64,000 nucleotides of DNA from Thalassia testudinum (lineage: Eukaryota > Streptophyta > Magnoliopsida > Alismatales > Hydrocharitaceae). Made by a program: the position numbers and the translations under genes. Under the pieces are notes generated by a model. It saw nothing but the letters and a program-made list of their open reading frames with translations, searched no databases and was not told the DNA's origin. Location of the stretch: NCBI GenBank assembly GCA_037157565.1, contig JAZHRO010000002.1:80135501-80199500 (forward strand), in the 5' to 3' direction. Positions 35,274-46,464 of the stretch are shown here, piece after piece; the stretch's first letter is position 1, and every line of letters starts with the position of its first letter.

Positions 35274-36690
35274 TGATGTGCGCGGGACACGGTTGTTTAA
35301 TTGTGTCGTTATAGCATGCGTTCACAACGTTGGTTTTAATTTAGAATGTGGATTTGGTGAGTCCAAGTGTCGAACACAAGGAGGCGTAAAATCAGATTAC
35401 TTAGTTGCTTTCAGTTGTCACATGAAGTTTGGTTTGCTTGCAAGAAAATGAGAGAGAGAGAGAGTAGGGTTAGAATTTTTTCTTTGAGTCTCGACATTCA
35501 TTTAAACAAAATGAGAGCTATATAAGAAACAACATCACCATTAACATTTATCATGCAACTTGAGTTTGTTTGCAAATACAACAATAGCTAAAAGCTTGAA
35601 CAAAAGCAATATGAAGCTAGGGTAAAGAGAGAGAGAGGAGAAGGCAAGGTGGCCACGGTGGTGGAGGAGGGCTCCATCAGTGGCTTGGAAACTCCAACAA
35701 GTGTAAAGTATGCTTGGTGACACTAGGAAGGAGCTAGGAGTATGGTGGAAGGTGTATGTGTATTCAATGCCTCCAATGGGGTGGTTGAAGGGGGTTTAAA
35801 TAGGAGAAAGACGTCGGTAAACCCCTTCCAAAAATGTTGCTAAACTCCTCCTCCTGCCGGTCGAAGCGTGCATGCATTCTTCTTCTCAAGCCGCACCCGC
35901 AATCCGCGTGCTCACATTGTGAGCTGTTCGATTAAAGATTGGACGGTTGAGATTTCACGTGATCGCGCACTGTGGATCGTGCTTGCACAGTGCATGCCTC
36001 ACACATTATCGCACGTGTGAGCACCCGTGTGCATCCACAGCGCCATGTGGTCTCCATCTGTGCCGTCCGTGTGCGCATCAACGGCTGAATTTTGATTGCA
36101 TGCGCGGATGCGGCTGGCGTGATTCGAACAGGCTTTGGATGAGCACGTGGAAGAGCACTGACTGCTGTGGTGCGCTTCAGACTTCGTCATGGTTTTGCGT
36201 AAACTCTCAGCTGTTCAGGATCTCATCTTGGCACAATGGAGAGGTGTTGCAGGCGAAGCTGGTGGCTTCTTAGTCGTTTGATCGTCAGATTGGACGGCTT
36301 AAAATGCTTTGTGCGATGAGGCAGGGGCGTGCTGCGCAGGTGAGGGCGCGGTGGATGCGGTGATGTGGCTGCTTGTGGGCCATTGATATGATGATCAATG
36401 GTTAGAACTTCTTGGGCCAATTGAGGGAGCTCTGGATGTCGAATTTGAGTGATTTCGAGTCCGTTAGACTTGATTCGTAGATCTGAGTCCATCCGTGCAG
36501 TCTGATTGCTCATCTAAGGCCTGTTTCAATATGCACTTGTACATATGACCATTAAACATTGACTATAAGAAATTTTAATTTGTCATGCATGCAATGCTCC
36601 CAAGACAATTATGGTATATCATTAACGCACATATATCCCCAAAACTGAGCCCGGTTGATGGAATTATCATCCTTAGATGTAGAGTTATCA
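35274..36690 (-). mobile_element. Solo LTR, same group as the 18735-29705 LTR, minus strand
   Basis: It runs from TGATGTGCGC (35274) to GAGTTATCA (36690) between duplications GTAAC (35269-35273 and 36691-36695). Internal landmarks match the 18735 LTR in order: GGTGAGTCC.AGTGTCG...AGGAGGCGT (35356), AGAGAGAGAG, GGTGGAGGAG.GCTCC (35662), TTTAAATA (35795-35802, TATA-like), GATTCGAAC (36121, B-box-like) and TTCTTGGGCC (36408). No internal region is present. Confidence 0.9.
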
Positions 36691-36695
36691 GTAAC

Positions 36696-38658
36696 CAGTT
36701 GGGTAAACGGGTCTAGAATAGTGTTCAGGCCTGCATGCGTGGGTCGCAGGCAAGGAGTGAGTAGGTGGGTAATCTAGCATGCATAGGTGTGTGGGGGTGA
36801 GGGACCTGACCCCTCGGTGCTTGGGCGATAAGGCCTTAGCACAAAAACAATATATCCGTGGTTGCACGCCTCTCAATCCACGAGGTGGGACAATCTTTGT
36901 CCCTTTCCTTTGCACAGTAGCAGCAGGAGGCAGCATCTTCAATTAAGGTCGGTGCCATGGCTGGTGGTCGCAATTGAGTGCCTGGAGGAGGATCTGGGAG
37001 TCATCCACGACACCTGGAGGTGGACTTTGGAAGGATGGTCGAACAGAGGCGGATGACGTCAGAGATGACAAAGGTGACGGCGGTCTCCAGTCAATACCTG
37101 AAAATCACAATACAAGCTCAAAAGCCCCAATTAGATGGTTCATTAACATCGCCAGAGGACGTGGAGTCTGGTGGTGGTGTTTATGTGGCGAGTGGAAGCA
37201 TGTGGTAGTCGGACGGAGGCAGAGAAGGTGAGTGGAGGTGAGTGTGTTTGGTAGGGTGTTTGGTGAAAGAATCGTGGAATTAAGTGAGGGGTTCTGGTTG
37301 GTGAGGTGTAGCAGAGCTTTTGAAGGTGGAATGGGTGTGTTTGGTGGTGTATGGCCGGAGGTACATCAAACGTGGGGAAGATGGAGATGGAGCAGGCGAG
37401 TTGGCAGTCAATTTAAAAGGTAGAGGGGTTAGGGATATTAAGGAGACGAAGAGGAAGATGCTAGACCTAACTACGGGATGAAGAGGTGAGGATTTGCTCC
37501 AGCTTTGATTGGTCGGTTGCGGGGAAGATGAAGTCTTCCGATGGAAGGAACAACGAGGAAGGAGAGGCTCTGGAGGGCTTTTGCCGGTGTCGCAAGAAGC
37601 AGAGGAAGGTGAGGAAGGCAATCCCTCTGCCTATGGTATGTGGCAGTGGTCGACGAAGTCGAGGGAGAAGGCATCGCTAGAGCTGGAAGGAGGAGGCTGG
37701 AGGGAGAGGCTTTTGGCGAAGAAGTGCGGCCAAACTAAGCTAAGGAAGAGCAAATTCTTGTCCTAGGTCCTTTTATAGGCCTAAGAGAGGAGTTTCAAGC
37801 TTGGAAACAAGCTTGCGAACTCCAACTATTTCGTGCACATAGGATACCCACATCTTCCATGCGTTCGCATGGGAGATTGGTAAGGAATCAAGAACTATGG
37901 CCGGGTTCATTTGGAAAGGAATTCCTTAAGGAATCTTCCTTTCAATTTTAGGAGAGTTTGATTCTCGACGGAGCTCATGTGTTCACACTCGATTCTTGAT
38001 GATTCTCGCTTGATTCTTGACGGAGCTCCTGTGTTCACACTAATGGCAGTAGGGACACATTTGTAAAGAATGATGAAAAGCCTAGGGACTTGATTGCAGG
38101 GATTTCAAAAGCTAGGGATGCATGTGAGAGAGAAAGAGTCTGACTGGACTAAAATGCAAACTAGATCAAGATGAACTCTGATTGGGACTAAATTTTGGTA
38201 CAAACTTAATTTGGATCCAAGAAATTTGATGGGAAGTTGGATTTCAGTTTTGACCAAGTTTGACTAGGAAATTTGCATAGAAACCTAAATTAGGGTAACT
38301 TTCTGTCTAAGACTTTATTTAAGGTCAAAATGGATTCTAATGGTCAAATCAAGGATATCAAACCTCATGGAATATTTTTATATAAATTTTAGAAGGTTTA
38401 GATGGAGTTTATCCTGACCAAAACCTCTGTTATTTAAGCGAGTCCGAAATTAGGATTTTAGGTTATGAATCAGTTTTCAGAGTGCGTGAAAACCCATTTT
38501 TGTTTGTGTGGACCCTCTTGTTAGACTTTAATGCTCATTAGACCTTCAGTTAACCTCTAGAAAACCCCTTGGTTATTCTGTGTTAATGATATATTGTTAA
38601 AACTATAAAATTAACACTGATTTAATGTATTCTTCCCAGAAAGGATATTCAATGAATT
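36696..38658. other. Unclassified intergenic sequence
   Basis: G-rich and GA-rich stretches (36880-37740) open short frames on both strands with no recognisable domain. A TTTTATAGGCC box lies at 37770. An imperfect tandem duplication of GATTCT(C/T)GACGGAGCTC plus TGTGTTCACACT lies at 37970-38040. From 38060 to 38658 the sequence is plain and AT-leaning. It continues at 46465 after the inserted element. Confidence 0.4.
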
Positions 38659-38663
38659 ACGAC

Positions 38664-40450
38664 TGTTGAACGCTACGAACCTACGCTAACGAGATTGGTT
38701 TTGGAAAACCTGTCGTTATAGTTCGAAAGCGAAGAATTTGTGTTCAACAAAAAAAATTTATACCGAAATTAAAATTCCGAGTCGAACACAGGGAGGCGGA
38801 CGTTTGATTTAAAAACTACGAGTTTCTTTTTATTTGTTACAGAATAATTCAATTTAAAACTATCTAATTATTTACAATAAATAGAAGAAAGAGAGAGAGA
38901 GAGTAAGAGAGAAAGAGAATATTACACAGAGAAATCAAAATGAGATGTAGAATAAACAAGGAATTTTTGCATTGAAGAGATTGTTCATTACAACTAGAAA
39001 GCATAAAACAATTACTCTAGAAAGCGATAAATTTACTCTAGAAAGCATTAAAAGAATGGAGGGAGAAATGTCCTCCTCGACGGTTGCTTAGAGGATGAGT
39101 AGATTAATCTAGAAAGCAGTAAATCTATACTAGAAAGCGGTAAAAAGAATAGGGAGAGAGAAATCCTCCTCGACGGTTGCTTGGAAGACAAGCCAGACAG
39201 GACGACGCCTGGACGAAGGAGAACGAAGCGGGATGAAGGAGGACGAAGCAGAAGAACGGGAACGAAGCAGCACGCCGTCGTCGTCGCGGGATCCACTTCC
39301 GAAGGGGAACAAAAATTGGACTTTATCTCGCAAGAAGCATCCCGGGTGTGGGACAAGGTTCTCTTGAGCTTTGGAGGGGTAGAGAGGAGAAAGAAGGGAT
39401 GAGAATTTCGTATGGAGAGGGTCTCCTTTTATAGTTGCAAGGAGTGGGGGCAAAATGGACATTACATCTTCAAAATAATAAATAAGGGGTCTTTAGTGAC
39501 GGATAAATCCGTCACTAAAGCCCCGACGTGGCCGTCGCCGCCGCGCCCACACTTGCCTCCTCGGCTGCCCGCTCCTCAACGCTCACGCACGTCCAGCGCT
39601 TTTCAGCCGTCCGATCGTGAGATCGGACGGCTTAAATCGCGTCCGCGCCCGCTGCAACCCGCCCGCCTGCGCGTGCGATCGCGCGTTACGCGGGGCGTCC
39701 AATCGCGCGTCGGCGCTATCGGGCGCCCGCGACCGCACGATCTCTATCTGACGCTCCACGCGCCTCAATTACCCGCGCCTCCAATCCCCTCACCGCGGCT
39801 AGAACCCGCGCCCCGCGCTCGCGTAAGCGCGCTCGACCGCTGCGCTCCGGGGCGCGGATGGTCGGGCACACGTTTTAAGCGCCGAGTGGCCACAGCCGTT
39901 GGATCTCCATCTGATGGCAGAGAGTGATCGGGCGGGGGCCTTCACAAAATGCCAGCAGCCGTTTGGGCGACTGAGATGGTGCCACGTGGTGCCATCTTGG
40001 CCGTCCATCTTCTTGAAGTTGTAGATGGTGCCACGGATGTCGGATTGACTCGATTTTTGTGTCATTGGGCTGCGATCGTCGATCTGAATTCATCTGTGTG
40101 GTCGGATTTGTCATTTGAAGTGCGAATTTACACCATCCTGGCCCTTGATCTTCTAGGATTCCCCGGTCTCTATCTGATGCTACGGATGCCTGATTAGGGC
40201 GATCTTAGAGTCGTTGAACTCCAATCGTCGCCCTGATCATATCCATACGGTTGGATCTTTGATCCGAGGCCCCGATAAAATGTTTGCCCTGTCCAAGCAC
40301 ATAAAAGGAGACAATTAACCTCCATTTTATTCAACCTACTCTAAATGTGAGATGATGCATGTTATGCAATATTTATATCATTAAATGCAATCCTATGCTT
40401 AAGAACATGCATAAATAGACATTTTAAGTAGTGTAAATGTGTTTACATCA
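38664..40450 (-). repeat. 3' LTR of the non-autonomous element at 38664-46459
   Basis: 1787 bp, from TGATGTAAAC at 40450 to GTTCAACA at 38664 (minus). It carries TATAAAAG (39433-39426), the perfect palindrome CTTTAGTGACGGAT-AA-ATCCGTCACTAAAG (39491-39520), the 12-bp-arm hairpin AGCCGTCCGATC/GATCGGACGGCT (39605-39632), a B box GGGTTCTAGCC (39807-39797) and an A box GAGCGCAGCGG (39847-39837), and a CCACGTGG-centred hairpin (39975-39996) absent from the other LTR. Confidence 0.93.
39426..39520 (-). promoter_or_regulatory. LTR core promoter: TATA box with perfect 30-bp palindrome upstream
   Basis: The palindrome (39491-39520) has 14-bp arms and an AA centre and starts 57 bp upstream of TATAAAAG. 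The 5' LTR copy is at 45469-45563 with the same spacing. Confidence 0.75.
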
Positions 40451-40463
40451 TACCCCCATGCTA
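40451..40463 (-). other. Polypurine tract
   Basis: Minus-strand AGCATGGGGGTA directly precedes the 3' LTR (TGATGTAAAC), identical to the tract of the coding element. Confidence 0.85.
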
Positions 40464-41685
40464 TCTTTTGCTAGTCCCTAGCAAAAACTATATGCTATTT
40501 ATAAAAGAATTAGGTTAGATTATTTGGACCTGAGTTATTTTCAATCATTAAGAAATTGTCTACTTAGGAACTGAACTTTCAAAGATACAACAGCCCGGGT
40601 ATCAGCCAAAATGCAGACCACCTTAAGCCCTCGCCTTATTCAAAGAAAAATTTCTTTTTCTCTTTTTACTCTTTTCTAATTTTTTTGGATTTTCAAATTT
40701 TAGGGTTTAAGAGTGGCTTTCTACGGCCATTTAACTCACCCAAGATTTGATTAGAACCCTAAGTTTTAAGCATCTTATTGTGATTGTGATAAACTCGTTG
40801 ACCAGTAATTAGAACGGACTTCGGATTTCTACGCCTCTAGGTGACCTCAAAAAGAATTCTGCCTAAAGGTGTATCTTTACAACCGGTAGCTTTCTCCCTA
40901 CTTTTATTTTTTAACGGGGTCAACACAAGGGTGAATCCAGTGTATATCTCCCCAGTTTATTCTACTTCTCCGCTTCTTCCTAAGTGTTTTGGGAATTTTT
41001 AGTGCATTTTCTGAGCTGGGTTCTGGACAACCGATCGATGAGCTGTTACCACTGACAACTTGCCAGCCATACTCGTGCAGCGAAGTGTGGCTTTTTCTTT
41101 TTGTTCTTTTCTCCTTTTTGATTTTTTTTTTCTTTTTTTAAGTAGGTGGCTTCCCTGGTCTAAGATTTACCTAAATGCAGTAAAAAGAGAAAGGTCCAGT
41201 GACTGGGCTCTGGACAACCTACCTATGGGCTGTTACCCACGATAACTTGCCAGCCATATCACCCTAGAAGGTTCATTAGCTACCCAAATTCCGTTAAAAT
41301 CGCCGAACAATGAGTCAGTGCAAAGAAAGTGTGTAGATGCTTAAGACTCAAAATTCCCTCACATCAGAGGGCGGGTTGATAAGTCGTGTACTTATCACCC
41401 AAACTTATTTACTCCTATTAAAATAAAATTCAAGTTGGCGAGAATTCGAAAAATAAATCCACATTTTAGTGGATACACGGGCTGATTAAGTTCAATGACC
41501 TGAAGGGTCTTTGTGTTCAGATCTTAATGTAGTATTTCCTAAGATTGAAAATTTTCTTAAACCCAAATTCTCTTTCCTAATTCCGAATTTTTTTTTTTAT
41601 AAAAGAAAATAAACAAATCTACGGAGCTGACGAATGAATTCAGAGATGAATATCCACCCCCCCATGCCTATCTAAAGCAATGTCC
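40464..41685 (-). other. 3' untranslated region shared with the coding Athila-like element
   Basis: It aligns block by block with 20156-21480. It contains the duplicated GGACAACC...TTGCCAGCCAT module (41014-41071 and 41201-41258), the inverted repeat TGATAAGTcgtgtACTTATCA (41377-41397) and a second polypurine tract (minus AGGCATGGGGGGG, 41657-41669). No coding frame is supported. Confidence 0.7.
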
Positions 41686-43515
41686 TCATTGTATTAAAAA
41701 GACATAAAACAAAGTGGAAAAGTGTAGAAAGCACCTGAATTGCGTGAATATCAAGTCCGCTCCAAGATGAAAACGAAAAAGAACTGTATAAGTGCTGAGT
41801 TTAGTGCTTTCAGCTAGGCACACTATACAAAGAAAAGAAATGAAGAATTCACATGTGCAGGTCAGAATTAGAATGAACAGAAGAATCCTCTGACCTGTCA
41901 GTAGAGGTCCACAGATGTGGACCAGATTGTGGTGCAAACCCACACCCCATAATCGAGAATATCTTAGGTTCTGGATAAAAATTACCCAAAACCTAAAATC
42001 AGAATGTAAGCGGGATCGTGCCTGCGATTTCTGAGGATGCAACCCAAGACCAAAAAGTCGGGTTATAGAAAATTGAAGCTCAAAAGGATAATCGTTGAAT
42101 GTGTGCTTGGATTGAACATCCTCGAAACAAATGTCGTAAGGGTTATGATTTGATGGTTTCAACTTAAAAGGAACCCTTCGACTCAATCTTCCATTTCCTC
42201 CTGAATTAACTTCCCAAATCAAAACTTCCCAGCTCCTATCCTCCTCATTTAGCATATCAAATTCCAGGACCTCTTGTATATTCATCACCCCGTCTGAAAT
42301 CTCCAAGTCTAAATGATGTGGCAGAATCAAAATTGACTCCGGTCTAATTATCTCAGAATTAGAATCATCAATAAGCTCAACAGGGTGTAACTGATAATCA
42401 GGGCATTGAATTGATTCCTCCAAAAAATGTGATTCTGGATCCGTAATGTGTGTCCTAATAAGATCAGTTTCCTCAGTTATTGGGCTATTAAATGATCTAT
42501 CAGATTCCTCAGGCCCAATTGTCTCACAGAAATCATGTTCAGAAAACTCGTGTGAGACTTCGCAACTTGAATCTTCACGATCAGGATCCGTATCAATGTA
42601 TGTCCCAAAATCAGTTGTCACTTTCTGTTCCAAGGAGACATACGTTTCCTCGTAACCCGGCTCAAGGATCTCAGGTGAAGAAATCAAATCATCCTTAATT
42701 GGTTGCTTTAATTCAATCTGGTCAGCCTCATAACACTTGTCCCCCCCAACAGGTGCCTGAGCGGGTTCTATCATTAGCTTTCCTGAAGAGGGTTCATCCT
42801 GGGAATTATTCCAAGATTAAATCAAAGCAACCATGAATCTCATCCTCAATTTTGCTAATTTCCCAAGTAGAAACTCACCCGGGTTCTTATCCTTAACATC
42901 CTGGAGCCAATCCAACAAAGACTTGTTTAAATCATCAATCATTTCAATCAGGGGCTCCAATCTCTCAATGCAAGGTATTGGCTGAACTTCTAAAGATTGA
43001 CTGATATTCCTCAAGTTAGCCAGAACCTTATCTTAAACTTGGTTAACCTGAACCAAATGAGTTGGTTCAGGGTTGGGCGGGTTTGGGCTCAATGCAGGGG
43101 AATTAACGAATTGAGATTTGTTATACCCTTCCTGATAATAGGTCATTTCAGATTGTTGAAAAGATGGTGATGACCTAAAGGCAGTGAAATCAGAGGATGG
43201 GTAAGGATCGGTGTATCCTTCTTGATTGTAGATCGTATTATGCTGTTCATGAAAGGAAGACGATCTATAATCGATGTAGCTCTGAGAAGGATCAAAATCA
43301 GAATCAAAGTGTTCAGAGTTAGACCCTAAACACGGGGGTCCAGAATTGTATCCCCAATCCGAATTATCCCAACTAACTGATGGTCGATTACAATACGAGT
43401 TGGGATAATCGTCATGTTGAGGATAATTTACAACAGGAGGGAAAGAGCGGGAATGCGTGAAATATGTGGAAGGATTCATGATACACGAGAGGAAGAAAGG
43501 TGCCCTGCAATACAA
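41686..43515 (-). pseudogene. Acidic ORF of the non-autonomous element, function unknown
   Basis: Three open stretches (43515-43033, 43014-42817, 42774-41686) lie in the same phase, separated only by stops at 43033-43035 and 42817-42819. They form one ~600-codon frame. The N-terminal third is Tyr/Ser/Pro/Asn-rich with a repeated YNQEGY/YYQEGY motif. A predicted helical stretch follows (ERLEPLIEMIDDLNKSLLDW), then a Glu/Asp-rich middle. The C-terminal end is strongly hydrophobic (LLFILILTCTC...FISFLCIVCL) and could span a membrane. No gag, pol or envelope motif that I know is present. Position and layout match the intact ORF at 59422-61335. Confidence 0.6.
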
Positions 43516-44683
43516 ACAATCAAACCTGTCCTTAAATAGGTTAGCCTAAAGACCTACAGACTCTCAAAACCCGTCTTGAGATAAAGGAACGATTTGATCT
43601 ACTTCCATCTGTTCAATCCAACCAGTTAGAAGGAGGGACTGGGGAGAAGGTTCTTCCTTCGGCTTGCGCCTCCGGTTCCTAGTGTACCCCCCAGCCGCGA
43701 TCGTTTGACTCTACTCCCCTAGCTAGACATCAGATTGAAAAGTAGAAACAGACTAATCGAAAATAATCTCGTTCTGGGTTCTGAAGAGCGAGTCCAACCT
43801 TAAGGCCAACGTCTACTCTGTTTTATTTAGGGCTAGGTTTGAATGTGCTTTGGAATGTGATGGGCCCTTTAAATGGGTTGTGCCCTTAATGATTGATTGA
43901 TTCGTGTGTGAGTGCACAACCAGTGGTTTTCAAGCAAGATTGTTTTTGATGTGGTGAATTTTAAGATTCAAATCTTGCTTAGTAGCTTTTAGGATTCAAC
44001 TTTGGGTGTTTTCAATCAAGTTTCGCTGGCACACCAAGTTTTACAAGCACAGGTGAAGATGTTTTCCTTTAAAGCTTAAAAAGAATGTGGAGTGCCTGGT
44101 AAATCCCTAAAAGTTGAACCTAATTGGCAGCTACTTGATGAGTTGATTTTATTTGAAGTGGTGCGGCCCAATCAACTCAAACAATTGGCCACAAATGCAC
44201 CACTAAGTTAGGCACACAAAGATGGTTAACCTAGAATGATTTCTACTCTTTTATGTGTTTCTTTATGTGTACCGATTCCAAAGATCAGAACCCGGTTGAG
44301 TAGAAACAAATCAATTCGGTTAAGTGCCTTTAAATGTGGGTGTACATTGTGTATTTGTTGAAAATTACCCCACAAAATTATCTTTTTACTTTTTTTTATA
44401 CAAATGAAGGTGGAATGAATGTGAGTGAGAATCCAAACAACCAAACTATTCCTAGGATTTATGCAAACACCTAGGTTAATTGGAATTTGGATTCAATGTG
44501 GCGAATGAAATCTATGGAGGGGGAAAGAATGGGGGATAACTTACAAAACCTTCCACAACACTTTACTCCAATCTACCACTTTTGCTTGCCTCAAAAGAGT
44601 ACCTGCAATTACAATAAGAAAGGAGAAAAGTGAGGTAAATGATTTGTATGTTACAAAACGCGAAGAGAAATCAAAGATCGTTG
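43516..44683 (-). other. 5' leader shared with the coding Athila-like element
   Basis: GAAGGTTCTTCCTTCGGCTTGCGCCTCCGG-type sequence (43645-43676), GTTTTCAA(T/G)CAAG-type words and GTGGTGCGGCCCAATCAACTCA-type sequence (44158-44180) occur in the same order in the leader at 27120-28290. No gene is present. Confidence 0.65.
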
Positions 44684-44703
44684 CCTCCCCAGCAACGACG
44701 CCA
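44684..44703 (-). other. Primer-binding site, tRNA-Asp type (variant)
   Basis: Minus-strand TGGCGTCGTTGCTGGGGAGG, three bases inside the 5' LTR. C-to-T type differences from the sister PBSs are visible. Confidence 0.85.
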
Positions 44704-44706
44704 AAA

Positions 44707-46459
44707 TGTTGAACTCTACGAACCTACGCTAACGAGATTGGTTTTGGAAAACCTGTCATTGTAGTTCAAAAGCGAAGAATTCGTGTTCAACAAATAAAAT
44801 TTATATCGAAATTAAAATTCCAGGTCGAACACAGGGAGGCGGACGTTTGATTTAAAAACTATGCGTTTCTTTTTATTTTTTACAGAATAATTCAATTTAG
44901 AACTATCTAATTATTTACAATAAATAGAAGAAAGAGAGAGAGAGAGTAAGAGAGAAAGAGAATATTACACAGAGAAATCAAAATGAGATGTAGAATAAAC
45001 AAGGAATTTTTGCATTGAAGAGATTGTTCATTACAACTAGAAAGCATAAAACAATTACTCTAGAAAGCGATAAATTTACTCTAGAAAGCATTAAAAGAAT
45101 GGAGGGAGAAATGTCCTCCTCGACGGTTGCTTAGAGGACGAGTAGATTAATCTAGAAAGCAGTAAATCTATACTAGAAAGCGGTAAAAAGAATAGGGAGA
45201 GAGAAATCCTCCTCGACGATTGCTTGGAAGACGAGCCGGACAGGACGACGCCTGGACGAAGGAGAATGAAGTGGGACAAAGGAGGACGAAGCAGAAGAAC
45301 GGGAACGAAGCAGCACGCCGTCGTCATCGCGGGATCCACTTCCGAAGGGGAACGAAAATTGGACTTTATCTCGCGAGAAGCATCCCGGGTGTAGGACAAG
45401 CTTCTCTTGAGCTTTGGAGGGGTAGAGAGGAGAAAGAAGGGATGATAATTTCGTATGGAGGGGGTCTCCTTTTATAGTTGCAAGGAGTGGGGGCAAAATG
45501 GACATTACATCTTCAAAATAATAAATAAGGGGTCTTTAGTGACGGATAAATCCGTCACTAAAGCCCCGACGTGGCCGTTGCCGCCGCACCCACGCGTGCC
45601 TCCTCGGTTGCCCACTCCTCAACGCTCGTGCACGTCCAGCGCTTTTCAGCCGTCCGATCGCGAGATCGGATGACTTAAATCGCGTCCGCGCCCGCTACAA
45701 CCCACCTGCCTGCGCGTGCGATCGCGCGTTACGCGGGGCATCCAATCGCTCGTCGGCGCTATCGGGCACCAGCGACCGCACGATCTCCATCCGACGCTCC
45801 ACGTGCCTCAATTACCAGCGCCTCCAATCCCCTCACCGCGGCTCGAACCCGCGCCCCGCGCTCGCGTAAGCGCGCTCGACCGCTGCACTGCGGGGCGCGG
45901 ATGGTCGAGCGCACGTTTTAAGCGCCGGGCAGCCACAGCCGTTGGATCTCCATCTGACGGCGGAGAGCGATCGGGCGGGGGCCTTCACAAAATGCCAGCG
46001 GCCGTTTGGCCGTCCATCTTCTGGAAGTTGTAGATGGTGCCACGGATGTCGGATTGACTCGATTTTTGTGTCGTTGGGCTGCGTTCGTCGATCCGAATTC
46101 ATCCGTGCAGTTGGATTTGTCATCTGAAGTGCAGATTTACACCATCCTGGCCCTTGATCTTCTAGGGTTCCCCGGTCTCTCTCTGATGCTACGGATGCCT
46201 GATTAGGGCGATCTTGGAGTCGTTGAACTCCAATCGTTGCCTTGATCATATCCATACGGTTGGATCTTTGATCCGAGGCCCTGATAAAATGTTTGCCCTG
46301 TCCAAGCACATAAAAGGAGACAATTAACCTCCATTTTATGCAAACTACTCTAAATGCGAGATGATGCATGTTATGCAATATTTATATCATGAAATGCAAT
46401 CCTATGCTTAAGAACATGCATAAATAGAAATTTTAAGTAGTGTAAATGTGTTTACATCA
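44707..46459 (-). repeat. 5' LTR of the non-autonomous element at 38664-46459
   Basis: 1753 bp. TATAAAAG (45476-45469) and the perfect palindrome (45534-45563) are kept. The B box reads GGGTTCGAGCC (45850-45840) and the A box CAGTGCAGCGG (45890-45880), with a 29-bp gap, better matches to consensus than in the 3' LTR. A ~34-bp segment holding the CCACGTGG hairpin is missing near 46010. Confidence 0.93.
45840..45890 (-). promoter_or_regulatory. tRNA-like Pol III A/B boxes in U3, 5' LTR of non-autonomous element
   Basis: Minus-strand CAGTGCAGCGG, 29 bp, then GGGTTCGAGCC. The B box sits in a CGCGG/CCGCG hairpin. It is 363 bp upstream of the TATA box, close to the 372 bp seen in the Athila-like LTR. 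Confidence 0.55.
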
Positions 46460-46464
46460 ACGAC

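Larger units (their letters stand above)
38664..46459 (-). mobile_element. Complete non-autonomous Athila-related LTR element, minus strand
   Basis: It is 7796 bp long, flanked by ACGAC (38659-38663 and 46460-46464). LTRs of 1787 and 1753 bp enclose a 4256-bp internal region with PBS and polypurine tract in minus orientation. No gag, protease, RT or integrase motif is present. Instead there is one broken ~600-codon acidic frame. Leader and 3' untranslated blocks match the coding element at 18735-29705, so it probably used that family's proteins (inference). By eye the LTRs differ at about 5% of positions. Confidence 0.93.

Noticed and set aside
36870..37740. Possible host gene in the G/GA-rich stretch
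   Set aside because: Short frames on both strands only, no domain, no consistent splice structure.
41686..42774. Retroviral-type envelope gene in the non-autonomous element
   Set aside because: A hydrophobic C-terminal segment exists but there is no signal peptide, cleavage site or known env-like motif, so the function is left open.
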